From Gilliamella sp. App6-5 (GTDB lineage Bacteria; Pseudomonadota; Gammaproteobacteria; Enterobacterales; Orbaceae), in the NCBI RefSeq assembly GCF_001690525.1, contig NZ_LZGT01000101.1:1-64000 (forward strand): a DNA stretch of 64,000 bases, in the 5' to 3' direction. Positions 17,806 through 28,398 of the stretch are shown in pieces (the first letter of the stretch is position 1; each line of letters begins with the position of its first letter). The translations under genes were made by a program, and so were the position numbers. Under the pieces are notes generated by a model. The model saw only the letters and a program-made list of their open reading frames with translations. It was not told the origin of the DNA and did no database searches.

Positions 17806-17831
17806 TTACCATTACCATTACCATTACCATT
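17806..17831. repeat. Hexanucleotide tandem repeat upstream of chaB
   Basis: Four consecutive copies of TTACCA plus two bases, ending about 45 bases before the chaB start. At this distance it lies in or near the promoter. A change in copy number would move promoter elements by six bases per unit. Confidence 0.85.
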
Positions 17832-17875
17832 TTAAATTTTCAGTCATCTAAGATTAATTTATGAGGGAATGTAAT

Positions 17876-18103
17876 ATGCCATATAAAACTCGTGAAGATT
17901 TACCCGATTCAGTACGCCATGTTTTGCCTGAGCATGCGCAAGATATTTTTAAAGAAGCATTCAATAGCGCGATTAAGGAATATCAAGATCCGCATAAGCG
18001 ACGTGATAATAGTGATCCCGAAACGATTGCTTTTAAAGTGGCTTGGGCAGCAGTCGAAAAGGTTTACCACAAGGGTGAAGATGGTAAATGGCAACGTAAA
18101 TAA
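17876..18103 (+). CDS. chaB: ChaB family protein
   Basis: A 75-residue protein closely resembling E. coli ChaB (76 residues): it begins MPYKTREDLPDSVRHVLP, continues HAQDIFKEAFNSA, and keeps the KVAWAAVEK helix near the C-terminus. ChaB was described as a regulator of the cation antiporter ChaA, but its molecular function is not settled; no chaA is encoded nearby. The start was set at ATG 17876, which has GAGGGA eight bases upstream, rather than ATG 17861, whose codons would themselves contain that ribosome binding site. It is probably monocistronic. Confidence 0.92.
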   Translation: MPYKTREDLPDSVRHVLPEHAQDIFKEAFNSAIKEYQDPHKRRDNSDPETIAFKVAWAAVEKVYHKGEDGKWQRK

Positions 18104-18597
18104 TCATTAGGCAACCCAGTTAAATAATAATTCGATAGAAATAATTTATATCATCCTAATTTTTTTACTAATCATTACTTTTATGAGAATAAAATAAGTT
18201 AGGATTAGGTTATTTCTATCACAAGTAAAAACGGATTTATTATATTGGTTTTCTTTTTTATCCTAGTTAGAAATAAACGCTGTTTATTTTTCTCTGACTT
18301 ACGTTAAACTTATTAACGAAGTAAAACGTAATTAACAGCAATATATTAGTTATCTGTAAAGCCATTACGAGTTGGGACATTTTATAGCATCAGGTCGAAA
18401 AGTTCCGCGCACAAGCGGAATGATTCTTTGCTAAGTAGAAAGCAAGAAATAGCAATTTTAATCATAAAGGAAGATCCATTTTATATTCATTACATTGCTC
18501 AATACCATATTATCGAGTTTGTTCCCTCGAAATAGGCTGATGAGTTTGAAGAATTTATTTAAAATTTTGCTTTAACTATTTAAAATTTAAAATTATT
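18104..18597. other. Non-coding stretch between chaB and the PTS operon
   Basis: No gene seen on either strand. One hairpin, TTCCGC-GCACAA-GCGGAA (about 18,401-18,420), may be a remnant terminator. The regulatory half of the gap, 18,598 onward, is listed separately. Confidence 0.4.
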
Positions 18598-18616
18598 TTT
18601 ATCGTGTGTCGATAAA
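18598..18616. promoter_or_regulatory. Candidate operator 1 upstream of the PTS operon
   Basis: Perfect inverted repeat TTTATCG, 5-base spacer, CGATAAA, 167 bases before the bglA start. A symmetrical site in this position could bind the operon's PRD regulator or CRP-like factors; unproven. Confidence 0.35.
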
Positions 18617-18688
18617 GTTCTAAATATCAAAAAAAGTAACTCACCTTACTAATATTAATTCATAACTTTCCTCCAAAATATACTTATA

Positions 18689-18747
18689 TTTTTCCTGATC
18701 AATACGGAAAAAGTTGGTTAGTAATTCTATTTTTTTCCTTTTATACT
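18689..18747 (+). promoter_or_regulatory. Candidate activator site and promoter of the PTS operon
   Basis: A perfect inverted repeat TTTTTCC, 10-base spacer, GGAAAAA (18,689-18,712) lies about 30 bases upstream of a good -10 box TATACT (18,742-18,747). The -35 position (18,719-18,724, TAGTAA) is poor. This fits a promoter that needs an activator, as expected for a LicR/MtlR-type regulator encoded in the same operon. Confidence 0.45.
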
Positions 18748-18755
18748 AAAGTTGA

Positions 18756-20219
<1,464 letters not shown>

Positions 20220-20246
20220 AGCATATAACTATTTTTAGGAGAATTT

Positions 20247-20564
20247 ATGAAAAAAGCATTAATTATTTGTGCCGCAGGGATGTCATCATCATTAATGGCA
20301 AAAAAAGTGACAGAATATTTTGCTAGCAAAGATAAAGCGGTTTCGGTTGATGCGGTATCAGCAACTGAAGGGGCGAATATGATTAAAAATAGTGATTTTT
20401 CACTTTTTTTAATTAGTCCTCAAACGATGATGATGTTTGATAAATTGAAAAGTTTGGGTGATGAAGTGGGTAAACCTGTTGTCAGTATTCCTTTTCAGGC
20501 CTATATACCCATTCAATCGGGCATTGAACAATTAGCCAAGTTAATTGAGGATAATATCCAATAA
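20247..20564 (+). CDS. PTS lactose/cellobiose-type EIIB component
   Basis: EIIB passes the phosphate from EIIA to the sugar during uptake by EIIC. The 105-residue protein matches the lactose/cellobiose family in length and in its phosphocysteine loop MKKALIICAAGMSSSLMAKK, with Cys8 as the phosphorylated residue. ATG 20247 has an AGGAG ribosome binding site. It lies 27 bases after bglA. Counterparts are CelA, ChbB and LicB. The substrate is probably cellobiose or another beta-glucoside, judged from bglA. Confidence 0.93.
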   Translation: MKKALIICAAGMSSSLMAKKVTEYFASKDKAVSVDAVSATEGANMIKNSDFSLFLISPQTMMMFDKLKSLGDEVGKPVVSIPFQAYIPIQSGIEQLAKLIEDNIQ

Positions 20565-20593
20565 TTTCAATGAATTTTTGTTTTAGATATAGG

Positions 20594-20609
20594 TTTGGCG
20601 TTTGCCAAA
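20594..20609. other. Small hairpin between EIIB and the regulator gene
   Basis: TTTGGC, a GTTT loop, then GCCAAA. No T-run follows directly, so it is more likely an RNA processing or attenuation structure than a full terminator; it could lower expression of the downstream genes. Confidence 0.4.
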
Positions 20610-20718
20610 TGGCAGCGCCTTATTATCTGGCTGGGGCTGTGGCGTGATTACCTAACAAGTGAAAACCGTCACTATATTATTAACAATATGGTTTTAGTTG
20701 GCACAGGTTTGGATAATT

Positions 20719-22719
20719 GTGATTAAAAATAAACAACGTAACCTTATTAGTTTATTGGTTCGTTCTAAAAACTTATTCAAAAGTAGTGCGTGGTTAGCAA
20801 CTGAGCTATCATTATCAGATCGCACTGTTCGCACTTATCTTAATGATTTAAAACCATTGGTCGAAAGCCATGGTGGAGCTATCGTTAGTAAACAAGGTTA
20901 TGGCTACCAACTACAAATTAAAGATAGAACTGCTTTCAATTTATTTCTAATTGAACATCATCTATTAGATCGCAATGAAGAACAAGCGAATTGTCGAGAA
21001 GCAACTCAAAGAAAACATCATATTCTTAATCTGTTATTGTTAGAATGTCAAAAAATTGATATAGAGGCATTATCAGAGCGATTATTTATTAGTTCTTCCC
21101 AACTTAATAAAGATATTTTAGAGATTAAGCATCAACTTAAACCGTATGGTCTGACAGTCAAAAAAAGTCAATCCTTGTTTTATGTTGAGGGCGAGGAAAA
21201 AGCAAAACGACATTTCATTTTGAGCTATTTTTTCCATGATGGATCGATTAATCTTTTGCAGCACCTAACGCATTTAAATAACTTTAGTGATGTCATTAGT
21301 TTTGATTCGTTAACCATTATTATTTTAGATGAATGCCGTGAGGCAAAAATAAAATTATCCGACGTGATGATGCAAAATATCGTGTTACATCTGTCATTAA
21401 GCATTAAACGCTTACAGTCAGGACTTTCTATTCAAAATCTTGATATGTCACAGTCGACAAAAAATACTTTGGAATATCAAGTCGCTAAAAAGATTATCAA
21501 TAGAATTGAAAAGGTAACAGGTTTTTGTTTTCCAAAAGAAGAACAAATGTATTTAACTTTACATTTAATGAGTAAATCAAATTTTTGCCAAAATGATTTT
21601 GATGCAGAGTTATATTCATCTTTGACTAATTTACTCATCAAGATAGAACAAGAGACAGGATATTTATTTTTAAATGATGAGCAATTGAAAAACGGCATTA
21701 TCCAACACTTAAAACCAATGATTGTTCGTTTAAAGCAACATATTAAACTGAAAAATCCATTGCTTAATGAAATTAAAGCCAATTCTCCAGAATTGTTTGA
21801 GTTAGTTAAAAATTACCTTAGCCAGCTTCCTGAGCTTAAAAAATTTACTATTCATGATGATGAATGGGGCTATTTAACTTTGCACTTTTTAGCTTCGATT
21901 GAAAAACAGAAAAATGAACAAAAAGCCAAAGTATTAATTATTTGTGCAACAGGTCTTGGAAGTGCTCAACTACTAAAAAATCGCGTTGAATGTGAATTTA
22001 ATGAAAGAATCAAAATTGTTGCCACACAAGGCTATTATGAAATTGAGCCAAAGATATTAGAAAAGATTGATTTTATTATCTCGTCAGTGGATCTCTCATC
22101 AAAAGTATTTAAAGTCCCGGTTTTTCATGTTTCAGTATTTTTTACCGAAGATGATGTACAAAAAATTCGCCGTCATCTTTTGTCACCTAATATGCTTATT
22201 TCGGCAAATAAAGAACAAACAGTAACGTCAAGCTGTTTAGATCATGTTATTGATGCTTTGCAAATGGTAGATGATTTATCCGCTGATTATTTTTACCGAT
22301 GTGAACAGCCACAAAGTAAAGAACAAGTTTTAAATTGTTTACTTGATCTTTTAGCGCTAAATGAAACTAGCGATTATAAACAACAGATGATAAAGCAAAT
22401 GGAAAACCGTATGCGATTAGGTGATATTTTCTTTAGCCCAACTATTGTGGTGCCACATCCAGCAATGCCAGTAGGAAAATTGCCTAAAATTGGCATTGCA
22501 ATAATTCCTGATGGCGTATTTTGGGATGATAATTACCCACAAGTCCACTTTATCTTTATGATTTCACCGTCTATTTATCAAAATCCAACTCTAGCGATGA
22601 TGACAAAAGCGATTGTTAACTTGATTGACGATTTAAAAATGCAAGCAAAACTATTGAAAACACATAATTTTGACCAATTTAAACAACTTTTTATCCAACT
22701 TATTGAAAAAGGGGTATAG
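20719..22719 (+). CDS. PRD-containing transcriptional activator (LicR/MtlR type)
   Basis: A 666-residue regulator of the PTS operon. Domains in order: N-terminal winged helix-turn-helix (about 1-60, with LSDRTVRTYLNDL), a second helix-turn-helix region (about 85-150), two PTS regulation domains (about 165-400, with conserved histidines such as MYLTLHLMSK and WGYLTLHFLAS), an EIIB-like domain beginning VLIICATGLGSAQLL (about 405-490), and an EIIA (fructose/mannitol type) domain with VVPHPAMP (about 520-666). Phosphorylation of these sites by the PTS should tune its activity to sugar supply. The start was set at GTG 20719, preceded by GGATAATT; TTG 20698 is an alternative. It lies inside the operon it probably controls. 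Confidence 0.88.
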   Translation: MIKNKQRNLISLLVRSKNLFKSSAWLATELSLSDRTVRTYLNDLKPLVESHGGAIVSKQGYGYQLQIKDRTAFNLFLIEHHLLDRNEEQANCREATQRKHHILNLLLLECQKIDIEALSERLFISSSQLNKDILEIKHQLKPYGLTVKKSQSLFYVEGEEKAKRHFILSYFFHDGSINLLQHLTHLNNFSDVISFDSLTIIILDECREAKIKLSDVMMQNIVLHLSLSIKRLQSGLSIQNLDMSQSTKNTLEYQVAKKIINRIEKVTGFCFPKEEQMYLTLHLMSKSNFCQNDFDAELYSSLTNLLIKIEQETGYLFLNDEQLKNGIIQHLKPMIVRLKQHIKLKNPLLNEIKANSPELFELVKNYLSQLPELKKFTIHDDEWGYLTLHFLASIEKQKNEQKAKVLIICATGLGSAQLLKNRVECEFNERIKIVATQGYYEIEPKILEKIDFIISSVDLSSKVFKVPVFHVSVFFTEDDVQKIRRHLLSPNMLISANKEQTVTSSCLDHVIDALQMVDDLSADYFYRCEQPQSKEQVLNCLLDLLALNETSDYKQQMIKQMENRMRLGDIFFSPTIVVPHPAMPVGKLPKIGIAIIPDGVFWDDNYPQVHFIFMISPSIYQNPTLAMMTKAIVNLIDDLKMQAKLLKTHNFDQFKQLFIQLIEKGV

Positions 22720-22721
22720 CA

Positions 22722-23072
22722 ATGAATCAGGAAATGAGCTCAGAGGATATTCAACTTATCGCTTTTAATATTATTTTATATAGTGGTAATGCTAAAACTA
22801 AAATTCACGATGCTTTTAAAGCGATGAGACAAGCCGATTTTATTACCGCCAATCAATTGCTTGAAGAAGCAAATAAAGAGATTTTACAAGCACACCATTC
22901 ACAAACACAATTACTGCAAAATTATGCCAATGGCACCAAAATCACGATGGAAATTATTATGGTGCATGCACAAGATCATTTAATGACAACCATGAGCTTT
23001 CGAGAAATGGCGATTGAAATGTTACACCTATATGAAAAACATCATGAGTTAGAAACAACATTAAAGGGCTAA
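22722..23072 (+). CDS. PTS lactose/cellobiose-type EIIA component
   Basis: The 116-residue protein is the size of the family and all-helical. The phosphorylated histidine is His82 in MVHAQDHLM, the hallmark of the lactose/cellobiose EIIA family (CelC, ChbA, LicA). It receives phosphate from HPr and gives it to the EIIB encoded at 20,247. ATG 22722 lies two bases after the regulator's stop codon, so translation is probably coupled. Confidence 0.92.
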   Translation: MNQEMSSEDIQLIAFNIILYSGNAKTKIHDAFKAMRQADFITANQLLEEANKEILQAHHSQTQLLQNYANGTKITMEIIMVHAQDHLMTTMSFREMAIEMLHLYEKHHELETTLKG

Positions 23073-23087
23073 ATAAGGAGTGGCATA

Positions 23088-23573
23088 ATGACAGAAAAGC
23101 TAACCATGCATAAAAAAATCAGCCTAACCAATCTCTATTTTAATCGATTTTTAGCGATTCGCTATACCATCGCATTTTTTTTATTTTTGAATCTTTATTG
23201 GGCAACCTTTTTAATGGGGTCATTGTCGATGGTAGCGGTTTTACCGCTTGCTCTTTTTGTGTTAGGTATACTCACCACATGGGAACAAATTAAACTTTAT
23301 CGAAATCACTGCAATAAATTGCCTTATGCACGGTTATTTTATCGTGTCTTAGCGATAGTTTTTGTGACACTAATGATGACGCTCTATACCCCTTTGTATC
23401 ACTTTTTCTTTCCATTTTTAAAACAGACGTCAGATGCTTTACATGTATTAATGGTGTTACTGACGGTAAGCCTAATCATTATCACCTTAATGCTTAGCAA
23501 GTTAAATAAAATTCAACATAATCAGGATTTGCATTTCAAAAGAATCCAAACTTACGAAGAATTTATTAATTAG
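23088..23573 (+). CDS. Small membrane protein of the PTS operon, function unknown
   Basis: A 161-residue protein with four predicted membrane segments (about residues 24-44, 46-66, 84-104 and 116-136) and a charged C-terminal tail (NKIQHNQDLHFKRIQ). It is not part of the standard EIIA/EIIB/EIIC set, yet it sits between EIIA and EIIC with tight spacing (15 and 14 bases) and its own ribosome binding site (AAGGAG). Such proteins accompany some cellobiose-type PTS operons; their role is unknown to me. It could assist folding or regulation of EIIC. Confidence 0.75.
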   Translation: MTEKLTMHKKISLTNLYFNRFLAIRYTIAFFLFLNLYWATFLMGSLSMVAVLPLALFVLGILTTWEQIKLYRNHCNKLPYARLFYRVLAIVFVTLMMTLYTPLYHFFFPFLKQTSDALHVLMVLLTVSLIIITLMLSKLNKIQHNQDLHFKRIQTYEEFIN

Positions 23574-23587
23574 ATGAGGAAAACAAA

Positions 23588-24937
23588 ATGAATACGGGAT
23601 TTGTTATTTTACAGAAATACCTGATGACGCCCATGGCGAAAATATCACAATTTAAAATTGTTCGAGCTGTAATGGCGGCGGGAATGGCGTCAGTACCTTT
23701 TTCTATTGTTGGCTCTATGTTTTTAGTATTCAATACGTTGCCAATGACATTTACGGGTTTAGAAGGCTTTTTTGAAAATACGTTTTTTAGAGTGAGTGAT
23801 CTCTATATGATTGCTAACACGGCAACAATCGGTATTTTAGCGCTCTATTTTAACTTTGTCGTTGGTTATGAACTGACTAAAATCGAAGCGGAAGAAACTG
23901 GTCTTAAAGTTAACGCTCTTAATGGTGCAATGTTGTCGGTGTTTGCTTTTTTCATGACACTACCTGAACTAATTATGCAAAATGGTGTGATTACCTTACT
24001 TAATGATCAAAGTAATTTAGTCTTTAATGGGCTACGCTTAAAACCCTTTGTCTTTCGGTTGGGGACATCGGGGATATTTATTGCCATTGTTATGGCTATT
24101 GTGGCGACTCATCTCTATTTTTTATGCATCAGACGCAACTGGGTTGTGAAAATGCCTGAAACAGTGCCATTAGGTGTTTCGCGATCCTTTACCGCACTGA
24201 TCCCAACTTTTGTAATTGCCTTTTTTGTGATCATTCTTAATGGTATTTTGATCTATTTTGGCACTGATATTTTCAATATTATTGCCGTGCCATTTGCCTT
24301 TGTGACCAATCTCACCAAAAGTTGGTTGGGTATTATGGTTATCCTATTTTTAATTCATGCATTATGGGTGGTTGGGATTCATGGTGCGAGTATTATTGGT
24401 GCATTTATTACCCCTATTATGTTAACTAATATGACTGAAAATACGGCGGGAGCACATATTCCTTTTGCTGGTGAATTTAATAATTCACTCGTGATTTTAG
24501 GGGGATCAGGTTCTACCTTATTAATGACATTCTTTATTGCGTTTTTTGCAAAGTCTAGCCAACTAAAAATCTTAGGACGAGCGTCTGCAGTGCCAGCAAT
24601 ATTTAATATCAACGAACCGGTTATTTTTGGTATGCCGATTGTATACAATCCTTATTTAGCACTGCCTTTTTTCTTAGCACCTATGGCTTGCGGAACATTA
24701 GGTTATTTGGCTATTAATACGGGTTTTATTCATCCAATCATCGCATTAATTCCTTGGCCATCACCAATGGGATTAGGGGCATTTATTAGTACTGGAGGTG
24801 ATTATAAAGCGGCTATTGTTGCCATATTTTCGGCTATTTTAGCTTTGCTAATCTATATTCCTTTTGTCAAATTATATGACAATAAATTGTATAAAGATGA
24901 GCAAGGTAAATCAGAAAGTCAAATTCAAATAGCTTAG
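23588..24937 (+). CDS. PTS lactose/cellobiose-type EIIC permease
   Basis: The 449-residue integral membrane permease of the system, with about ten hydrophobic segments. Typical family stretches are seen: VRAVMAAGMASVPFSIVGSM near the N-terminus, LWVVGIHGASIIGAFI, and the substrate-site region FNINEPVIFGMPIVYNP. It transports the sugar while it is phosphorylated by EIIB. Length matches CelB/ChbC/LicC. ATG 23588 follows GATGAGGAAAAC. It is the last gene of the operon and is followed by a strong terminator. Confidence 0.93.
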   Translation: MNTGFVILQKYLMTPMAKISQFKIVRAVMAAGMASVPFSIVGSMFLVFNTLPMTFTGLEGFFENTFFRVSDLYMIANTATIGILALYFNFVVGYELTKIEAEETGLKVNALNGAMLSVFAFFMTLPELIMQNGVITLLNDQSNLVFNGLRLKPFVFRLGTSGIFIAIVMAIVATHLYFLCIRRNWVVKMPETVPLGVSRSFTALIPTFVIAFFVIILNGILIYFGTDIFNIIAVPFAFVTNLTKSWLGIMVILFLIHALWVVGIHGASIIGAFITPIMLTNMTENTAGAHIPFAGEFNNSLVILGGSGSTLLMTFFIAFFAKSSQLKILGRASAVPAIFNINEPVIFGMPIVYNPYLALPFFLAPMACGTLGYLAINTGFIHPIIALIPWPSPMGLGAFISTGGDYKAAIVAIFSAILALLIYIPFVKLYDNKLYKDEQGKSESQIQIA

Positions 24938-24955
24938 TTTTTTTATAATTTAGAT

Positions 24956-24997
24956 AAGAGCGTATACACTTTAATTAAATGGGTTACGCTCTTTTTT
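24956..24997 (+). terminator. Rho-independent terminator of the PTS operon
   Basis: Perfect 9-bp stem AAGAGCGTA/TACGCTCTT with a 20-base loop, followed by TTTTATTT, starting 19 bases after the EIIC stop codon. Confidence 0.8.
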
Positions 24998-25553
24998 ATT
25001 TATAATCATAAAGATCAATTGCGCCTATTGTCTATGAGGGTCAAGAAATCATTTCGACTAAATTTACTATTGTTTTATACTTAAACGTAGTGTTTCCTGA
25101 AACTTTTTGACAAAAATAAGCTTTATTTAAATGGATTATGTTTTTTATCGCTAATTGTGTTAAGAAAATACATCATCCTTGACATCTCTTAATAACATTT
25201 TCCACCAAAGTGTAATTATTTCTCACTTATGTTCATCAAATAAGATGGATAGGCAGCTCTATGTAGATAAGTTTTATTATCATCGATTGCATATTAAATT
25301 ATCAGCCTCTATTGAGTAAAACTAACTGATCATCTTATTTTTGGTATTAGCAATTATTGATACTCCATGTAAATGACAAGTAAGGGTAAACCATTGTATT
25401 GCAGCTAGCTGATCAATATTTGCTCAACATTTTTATTTTCTATGCTATATTGATGATTACCCTTAACCGATTATTGCATGATTTATTAATGCGATTCATG
25501 TATTTTGCTGTTAAGTGGGTACGATAAATAATACTTTTATTAGGAGGTGCAAA
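24998..25553. other. Long non-coding stretch before the gamma-glutamyltransferase gene
   Basis: No gene is visible on either strand. It contains a perfect 9-bp inverted repeat TAAGGGTAA (25,381-25,389) and TTACCCTTA (25,457-25,465) separated by 67 bases, which could loop out or bind a regulator. A TTGACA hexamer at about 25,179 has no matching -10 box. Confidence 0.4.
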
Positions 25554-27257
25554 ATGTTTTATCTTAAACGTAAGTTGATAAAGTATTGCTACTTTATGGT
25601 ATTTTTACTGATAAGCCAACAAGTACTTGCTGTCGAAAACGTAACACAAAAATTAGAAGCTGGCGCAGTTGCTTCGCCCGATTATTATGGCGCCACTGCT
25701 GCACAAGAAATTTTAAAAAAAGGGGGAAATGCGGCTGATGCTGCTGTGGCTACCGCATTTGCTCTTGCTGTTACTTATCCTGAAGCGGGTAATATTGGTG
25801 GTGGGGGCTTTATGACCCTTTGGATGGACGGTAAGCCTTATTTTATTGATTATCGTGAAGTTGCACCAAGCAAAGCTGATAAAGATATGTATCTTGATGA
25901 ACATAAAAATGTGATCCCTAATTTGAGTTTATATTCTTACAAAGCATCGGGCGTGCCAGGAACGGTTGCCGGTATGTGGGCAGTGCATCAGCGTTTTGGT
26001 AAATTATCTTGGAAAGAGGTGATGGCACCGGCTATTCGATTTGCTAATGAAGGGTTCACCGTAGATAAACAGCTAGTTAAACGTTATCAAGAAGCAGCCG
26101 AGCTTGCACCTGCTAATGGTCACTTTAAGCAATACTTTGGTGCTATGCAAGCAGGAAAAATATTTAAACAACCTGAGCTTGGTAAAGTTTTAGATCGTAT
26201 TGCAAACCAAGGTAGTGATGGATTTTATAAAGGCGAAACTGCTAAATTAATTGCACAACAGATGGAAAAAAATGATGGTTTAATTACTGAAAATGATTTA
26301 GTTAATTATCAGGCTAAATGGCGAGATCCTTTAGTTGCTAACTGGCAAGATATGCAAATTGTTACCGCCCCTCCGCCAAGTTCAGGTGGTGTTGGTTTAA
26401 TTCAACTCTTATTAATGAAACAAGATCTTGCAAATGAGTTCAGAGGGGTGAAAGTGAATTCGCCACAATATATTCACTTATTAGCAGAAATAGAAAAACG
26501 TGTTTTTGCTGATCGGGCTGAATATATGGGGGATCCTGATTTTATCAGGGTACCTGTTACTCAGTTAATTGATGCTAATTATTTGATGCAAAGAGCTAAG
26601 CAAGTTAATCCAAAAGCTATTTCGATTACTGAACAAGTTAAACCTGGTTTAGACAATAATCGCGAAAAATTACAGACAACGCATTTTTCTATTGTGGATA
26701 AATGGGGCAATGCGGCATCTAATACATATACGCTCAATGGCTGGTTTGGTTCGGCGGTTGTAATAGAAGGTACAGGTATTATACTCAATAATGAGATGGA
26801 TGATTTTAGTAGTAAACCTGGTGTTGCTAATCAATTTGGTGTCGTTAGCAAAGATGCTAATGCAATCGAGCCAAATAAACGTCCTTTATCTTCTATGACG
26901 CCAAGTATATTTATTAAAAATAATGATGTTGAAATGGTCATTGGTACACCGGGCGGTTCAAGGATTTTTACTTCAATTTTTCAAGTTGTGACGAATGTCT
27001 TTGATAACCATATGTCATTACAAGCAGCAATAGATGCTCCGCGTTATCATCATCAATTATTACCAACTAATCTTATCTTTATTGAGCGTTTTCAAAATAA
27101 AGTACCAGAAGATTTAAAAGATCAACTCAAACAGATGGGTTATCAGTTTAAGCAGCAAGATTTTAGCGGTGATATTCAAGCCATAAAAATCACCGACAAT
27201 AAACCCGAAGCGGTGTCAGATATCCGAGGTAGAGGTAAATCAATTATTGTTAAATAG
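25554..27257 (+). CDS. ggt: Gamma-glutamyltransferase, periplasmic
   Basis: It cleaves gamma-glutamyl bonds, as in glutathione, in the periplasm, releasing glutamate or transferring it. The 567-residue precursor (E. coli Ggt 580) has a signal peptide ending near VLA-VEN, the substrate region GNIGGGGFMTLW, and the self-cleavage/catalytic threonine Thr376 in QTTHFSIVDKWG, which begins the small subunit. The oxyanion region PGGSRIFTS follows. ATG 25554 has a perfect AGGAGG, whereas the longer frame from 25,515 would lack a signal peptide at its start. It is monocistronic and convergent with the rpsF operon. A product, glutamate or cyclised 5-oxoproline, could feed the Pxp module, but no linkage is shown. 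Confidence 0.95.
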   Translation: MFYLKRKLIKYCYFMVFLLISQQVLAVENVTQKLEAGAVASPDYYGATAAQEILKKGGNAADAAVATAFALAVTYPEAGNIGGGGFMTLWMDGKPYFIDYREVAPSKADKDMYLDEHKNVIPNLSLYSYKASGVPGTVAGMWAVHQRFGKLSWKEVMAPAIRFANEGFTVDKQLVKRYQEAAELAPANGHFKQYFGAMQAGKIFKQPELGKVLDRIANQGSDGFYKGETAKLIAQQMEKNDGLITENDLVNYQAKWRDPLVANWQDMQIVTAPPPSSGGVGLIQLLLMKQDLANEFRGVKVNSPQYIHLLAEIEKRVFADRAEYMGDPDFIRVPVTQLIDANYLMQRAKQVNPKAISITEQVKPGLDNNREKLQTTHFSIVDKWGNAASNTYTLNGWFGSAVVIEGTGIILNNEMDDFSSKPGVANQFGVVSKDANAIEPNKRPLSSMTPSIFIKNNDVEMVIGTPGGSRIFTSIFQVVTNVFDNHMSLQAAIDAPRYHHQLLPTNLIFIERFQNKVPEDLKDQLKQMGYQFKQQDFSGDIQAIKITDNKPEAVSDIRGRGKSIIVK

Positions 27258-27336
27258 TTGCTTTTTAATAGCGTCTAGTGATGTACAATAACTCAATGAT
27301 TTTTTATTTAGCCTGTTATTGTACTGAAAATAGATA

Positions 27337-27368
27337 ATAAAAAACCCGTTTTATTAACGGGTTTTTTA
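27337..27368. terminator. Bidirectional terminator between ggt and the rpsF operon
   Basis: Perfect 12-bp stem AAAAAACCCGTT/AACGGGTTTTTT around a 5-base loop. The A and T runs let it work on both strands, for ggt and for rplI. Confidence 0.9.
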
Positions 27369-27385
27369 TCTGTATTGAGTGATAA

Positions 27386-27835
27386 TTATTCAGAAATAAT
27401 TTCAACAATAACTTTAGCAAAAGCTTCGCTGTGTACTTGGAAGAACACTTCGTGTTCACCCGTTGTACGTAACACACCATTTGGTAAGCGAACTTCACTT
27501 TTCGATACTTGAATACCACGAGCTTTAACTGCATCTGCGATATCACGAGTACCGATTGAACCAAATAATTTGCCTTCATCACCAGCTTTAGAAGTGATAG
27601 TGACTTTACCAAGTGCATTAATTTCAGCAACGCGTTGTTCAGCGGCTTTTAATGTCTCAGCAAGTTTTGCTTCTAATTCAGCACGACGAGCTTCAAAAAA
27701 TTCGATATTCTTTTTAGTCGCTGCTACTGCTTTACCTTGTGGAATCAAAAAGTTACGCGCATAACCCGCTTTAACATTAACTTGATCACCTAAGCTGCCT
27801 AAATTAGCAACTTTATCGAGTAGAATAATTTGCAT
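27386..27835 (-). CDS. rplI: 50S ribosomal protein bL9
   Basis: The 149-residue protein (E. coli L9 is also 149) starts [19 protein letters not shown] and continues [17 protein letters not shown], the L9 N-terminal domain that binds 23S rRNA. A long helix around residues 40-75 connects to the C-terminal domain with [15 protein letters not shown]. It is the last gene of the rpsF-priB-rpsR-rplI operon and ends just before a strong terminator. Confidence 0.98.
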   Translation of the reverse strand: MQIILLDKVANLGSLGDQVNVKAGYARNFLIPQGKAVAATKKNIEFFEARRAELEAKLAETLKAAEQRVAEINALGKVTITSKAGDEGKLFGSIGTRDIADAVKARGIQVSKSEVRLPNGVLRTTGEHEVFFQVHSEAFAKVIVEIISE

Positions 27836-27857
27836 TATATGTTCCCTCTGTTGCTAA

Positions 27858-28085
27858 TTACTGATGGTTGTCAGTGTATGGTAATAATGCCAAGTAACGA
27901 GCGCGTTTGATAGCGCGAGCTAATTGACGTTGATATTTTGCACTTGTACCAGTAATACGGCTTGGTACAATTTTACCACTTTCTGTGATATAGCTTTTTA
28001 ATAAAGAAACATCTTTATAATCAATTTCTTTAACGCCTTCTGCAGTAAAACGGCAGAATTTGCGACGACGGAAATAACGTGCCAT
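27858..28085 (-). CDS. rpsR: 30S ribosomal protein bS18
   Basis: The 75-residue protein begins [25 protein letters not shown] and carries the [22 protein letters not shown] core of S18. S18 binds 16S rRNA together with S6, encoded upstream. It is spaced 4 bases from priB and 22 from rplI. Confidence 0.98.
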   Translation of the reverse strand: MARYFRRRKFCRFTAEGVKEIDYKDVSLLKSYITESGKIVPSRITGTSAKYQRQLARAIKRARYLALLPYTDNHQ

Positions 28086-28089
28086 TTGG

Positions 28090-28398
28090 CTATTCTCCTA
28101 ATAGTTTAATTTGGTCAGCATGTAAAACAAGTTGGCTTGTTTGGTTACGTTTAGTGTGGGTACTTATAAATCCACCAACTAAAACTCTACTGCCTTTTTT
28201 TACGTAACTTAACTCTTGTTGTCCACTAGCAATCACTGGCATGATGCACCATGCTTGCCTTGTGAGTTCTGCTTCAATCTGCTCAGAAACATGTTCTAAA
28301 TAAAATTGACAATGCGAAATCCCATTTGGACTGATTTTTCTTATCGGTGTTTTTTTTACAATACCCGATAACACTAAACGATTATTCGTCGGAATCAT
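28090..28398 (-). CDS. priB: Primosomal replication protein PriB
   Basis: PriB is a small single-stranded DNA-binding protein that helps PriA restart replication forks. The 102-residue product fits the OB-fold family: [22 protein letters not shown], then [31 protein letters not shown] and [10 protein letters not shown]. coli PriB is 104 residues. The start was set at ATG 28398 ([12 protein letters not shown]), matching the family N-terminus. The longer frame from 28,446 would add 16 residues with no counterpart. This start overlaps the end of rpsF by 17 bases, so translation is probably coupled. Confidence 0.92.
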   Translation of the reverse strand: MIPTNNRLVLSGIVKKTPIRKISPNGISHCQFYLEHVSEQIEAELTRQAWCIMPVIASGQQELSYVKKGSRVLVGGFISTHTKRNQTSQLVLHADQIKLLGE

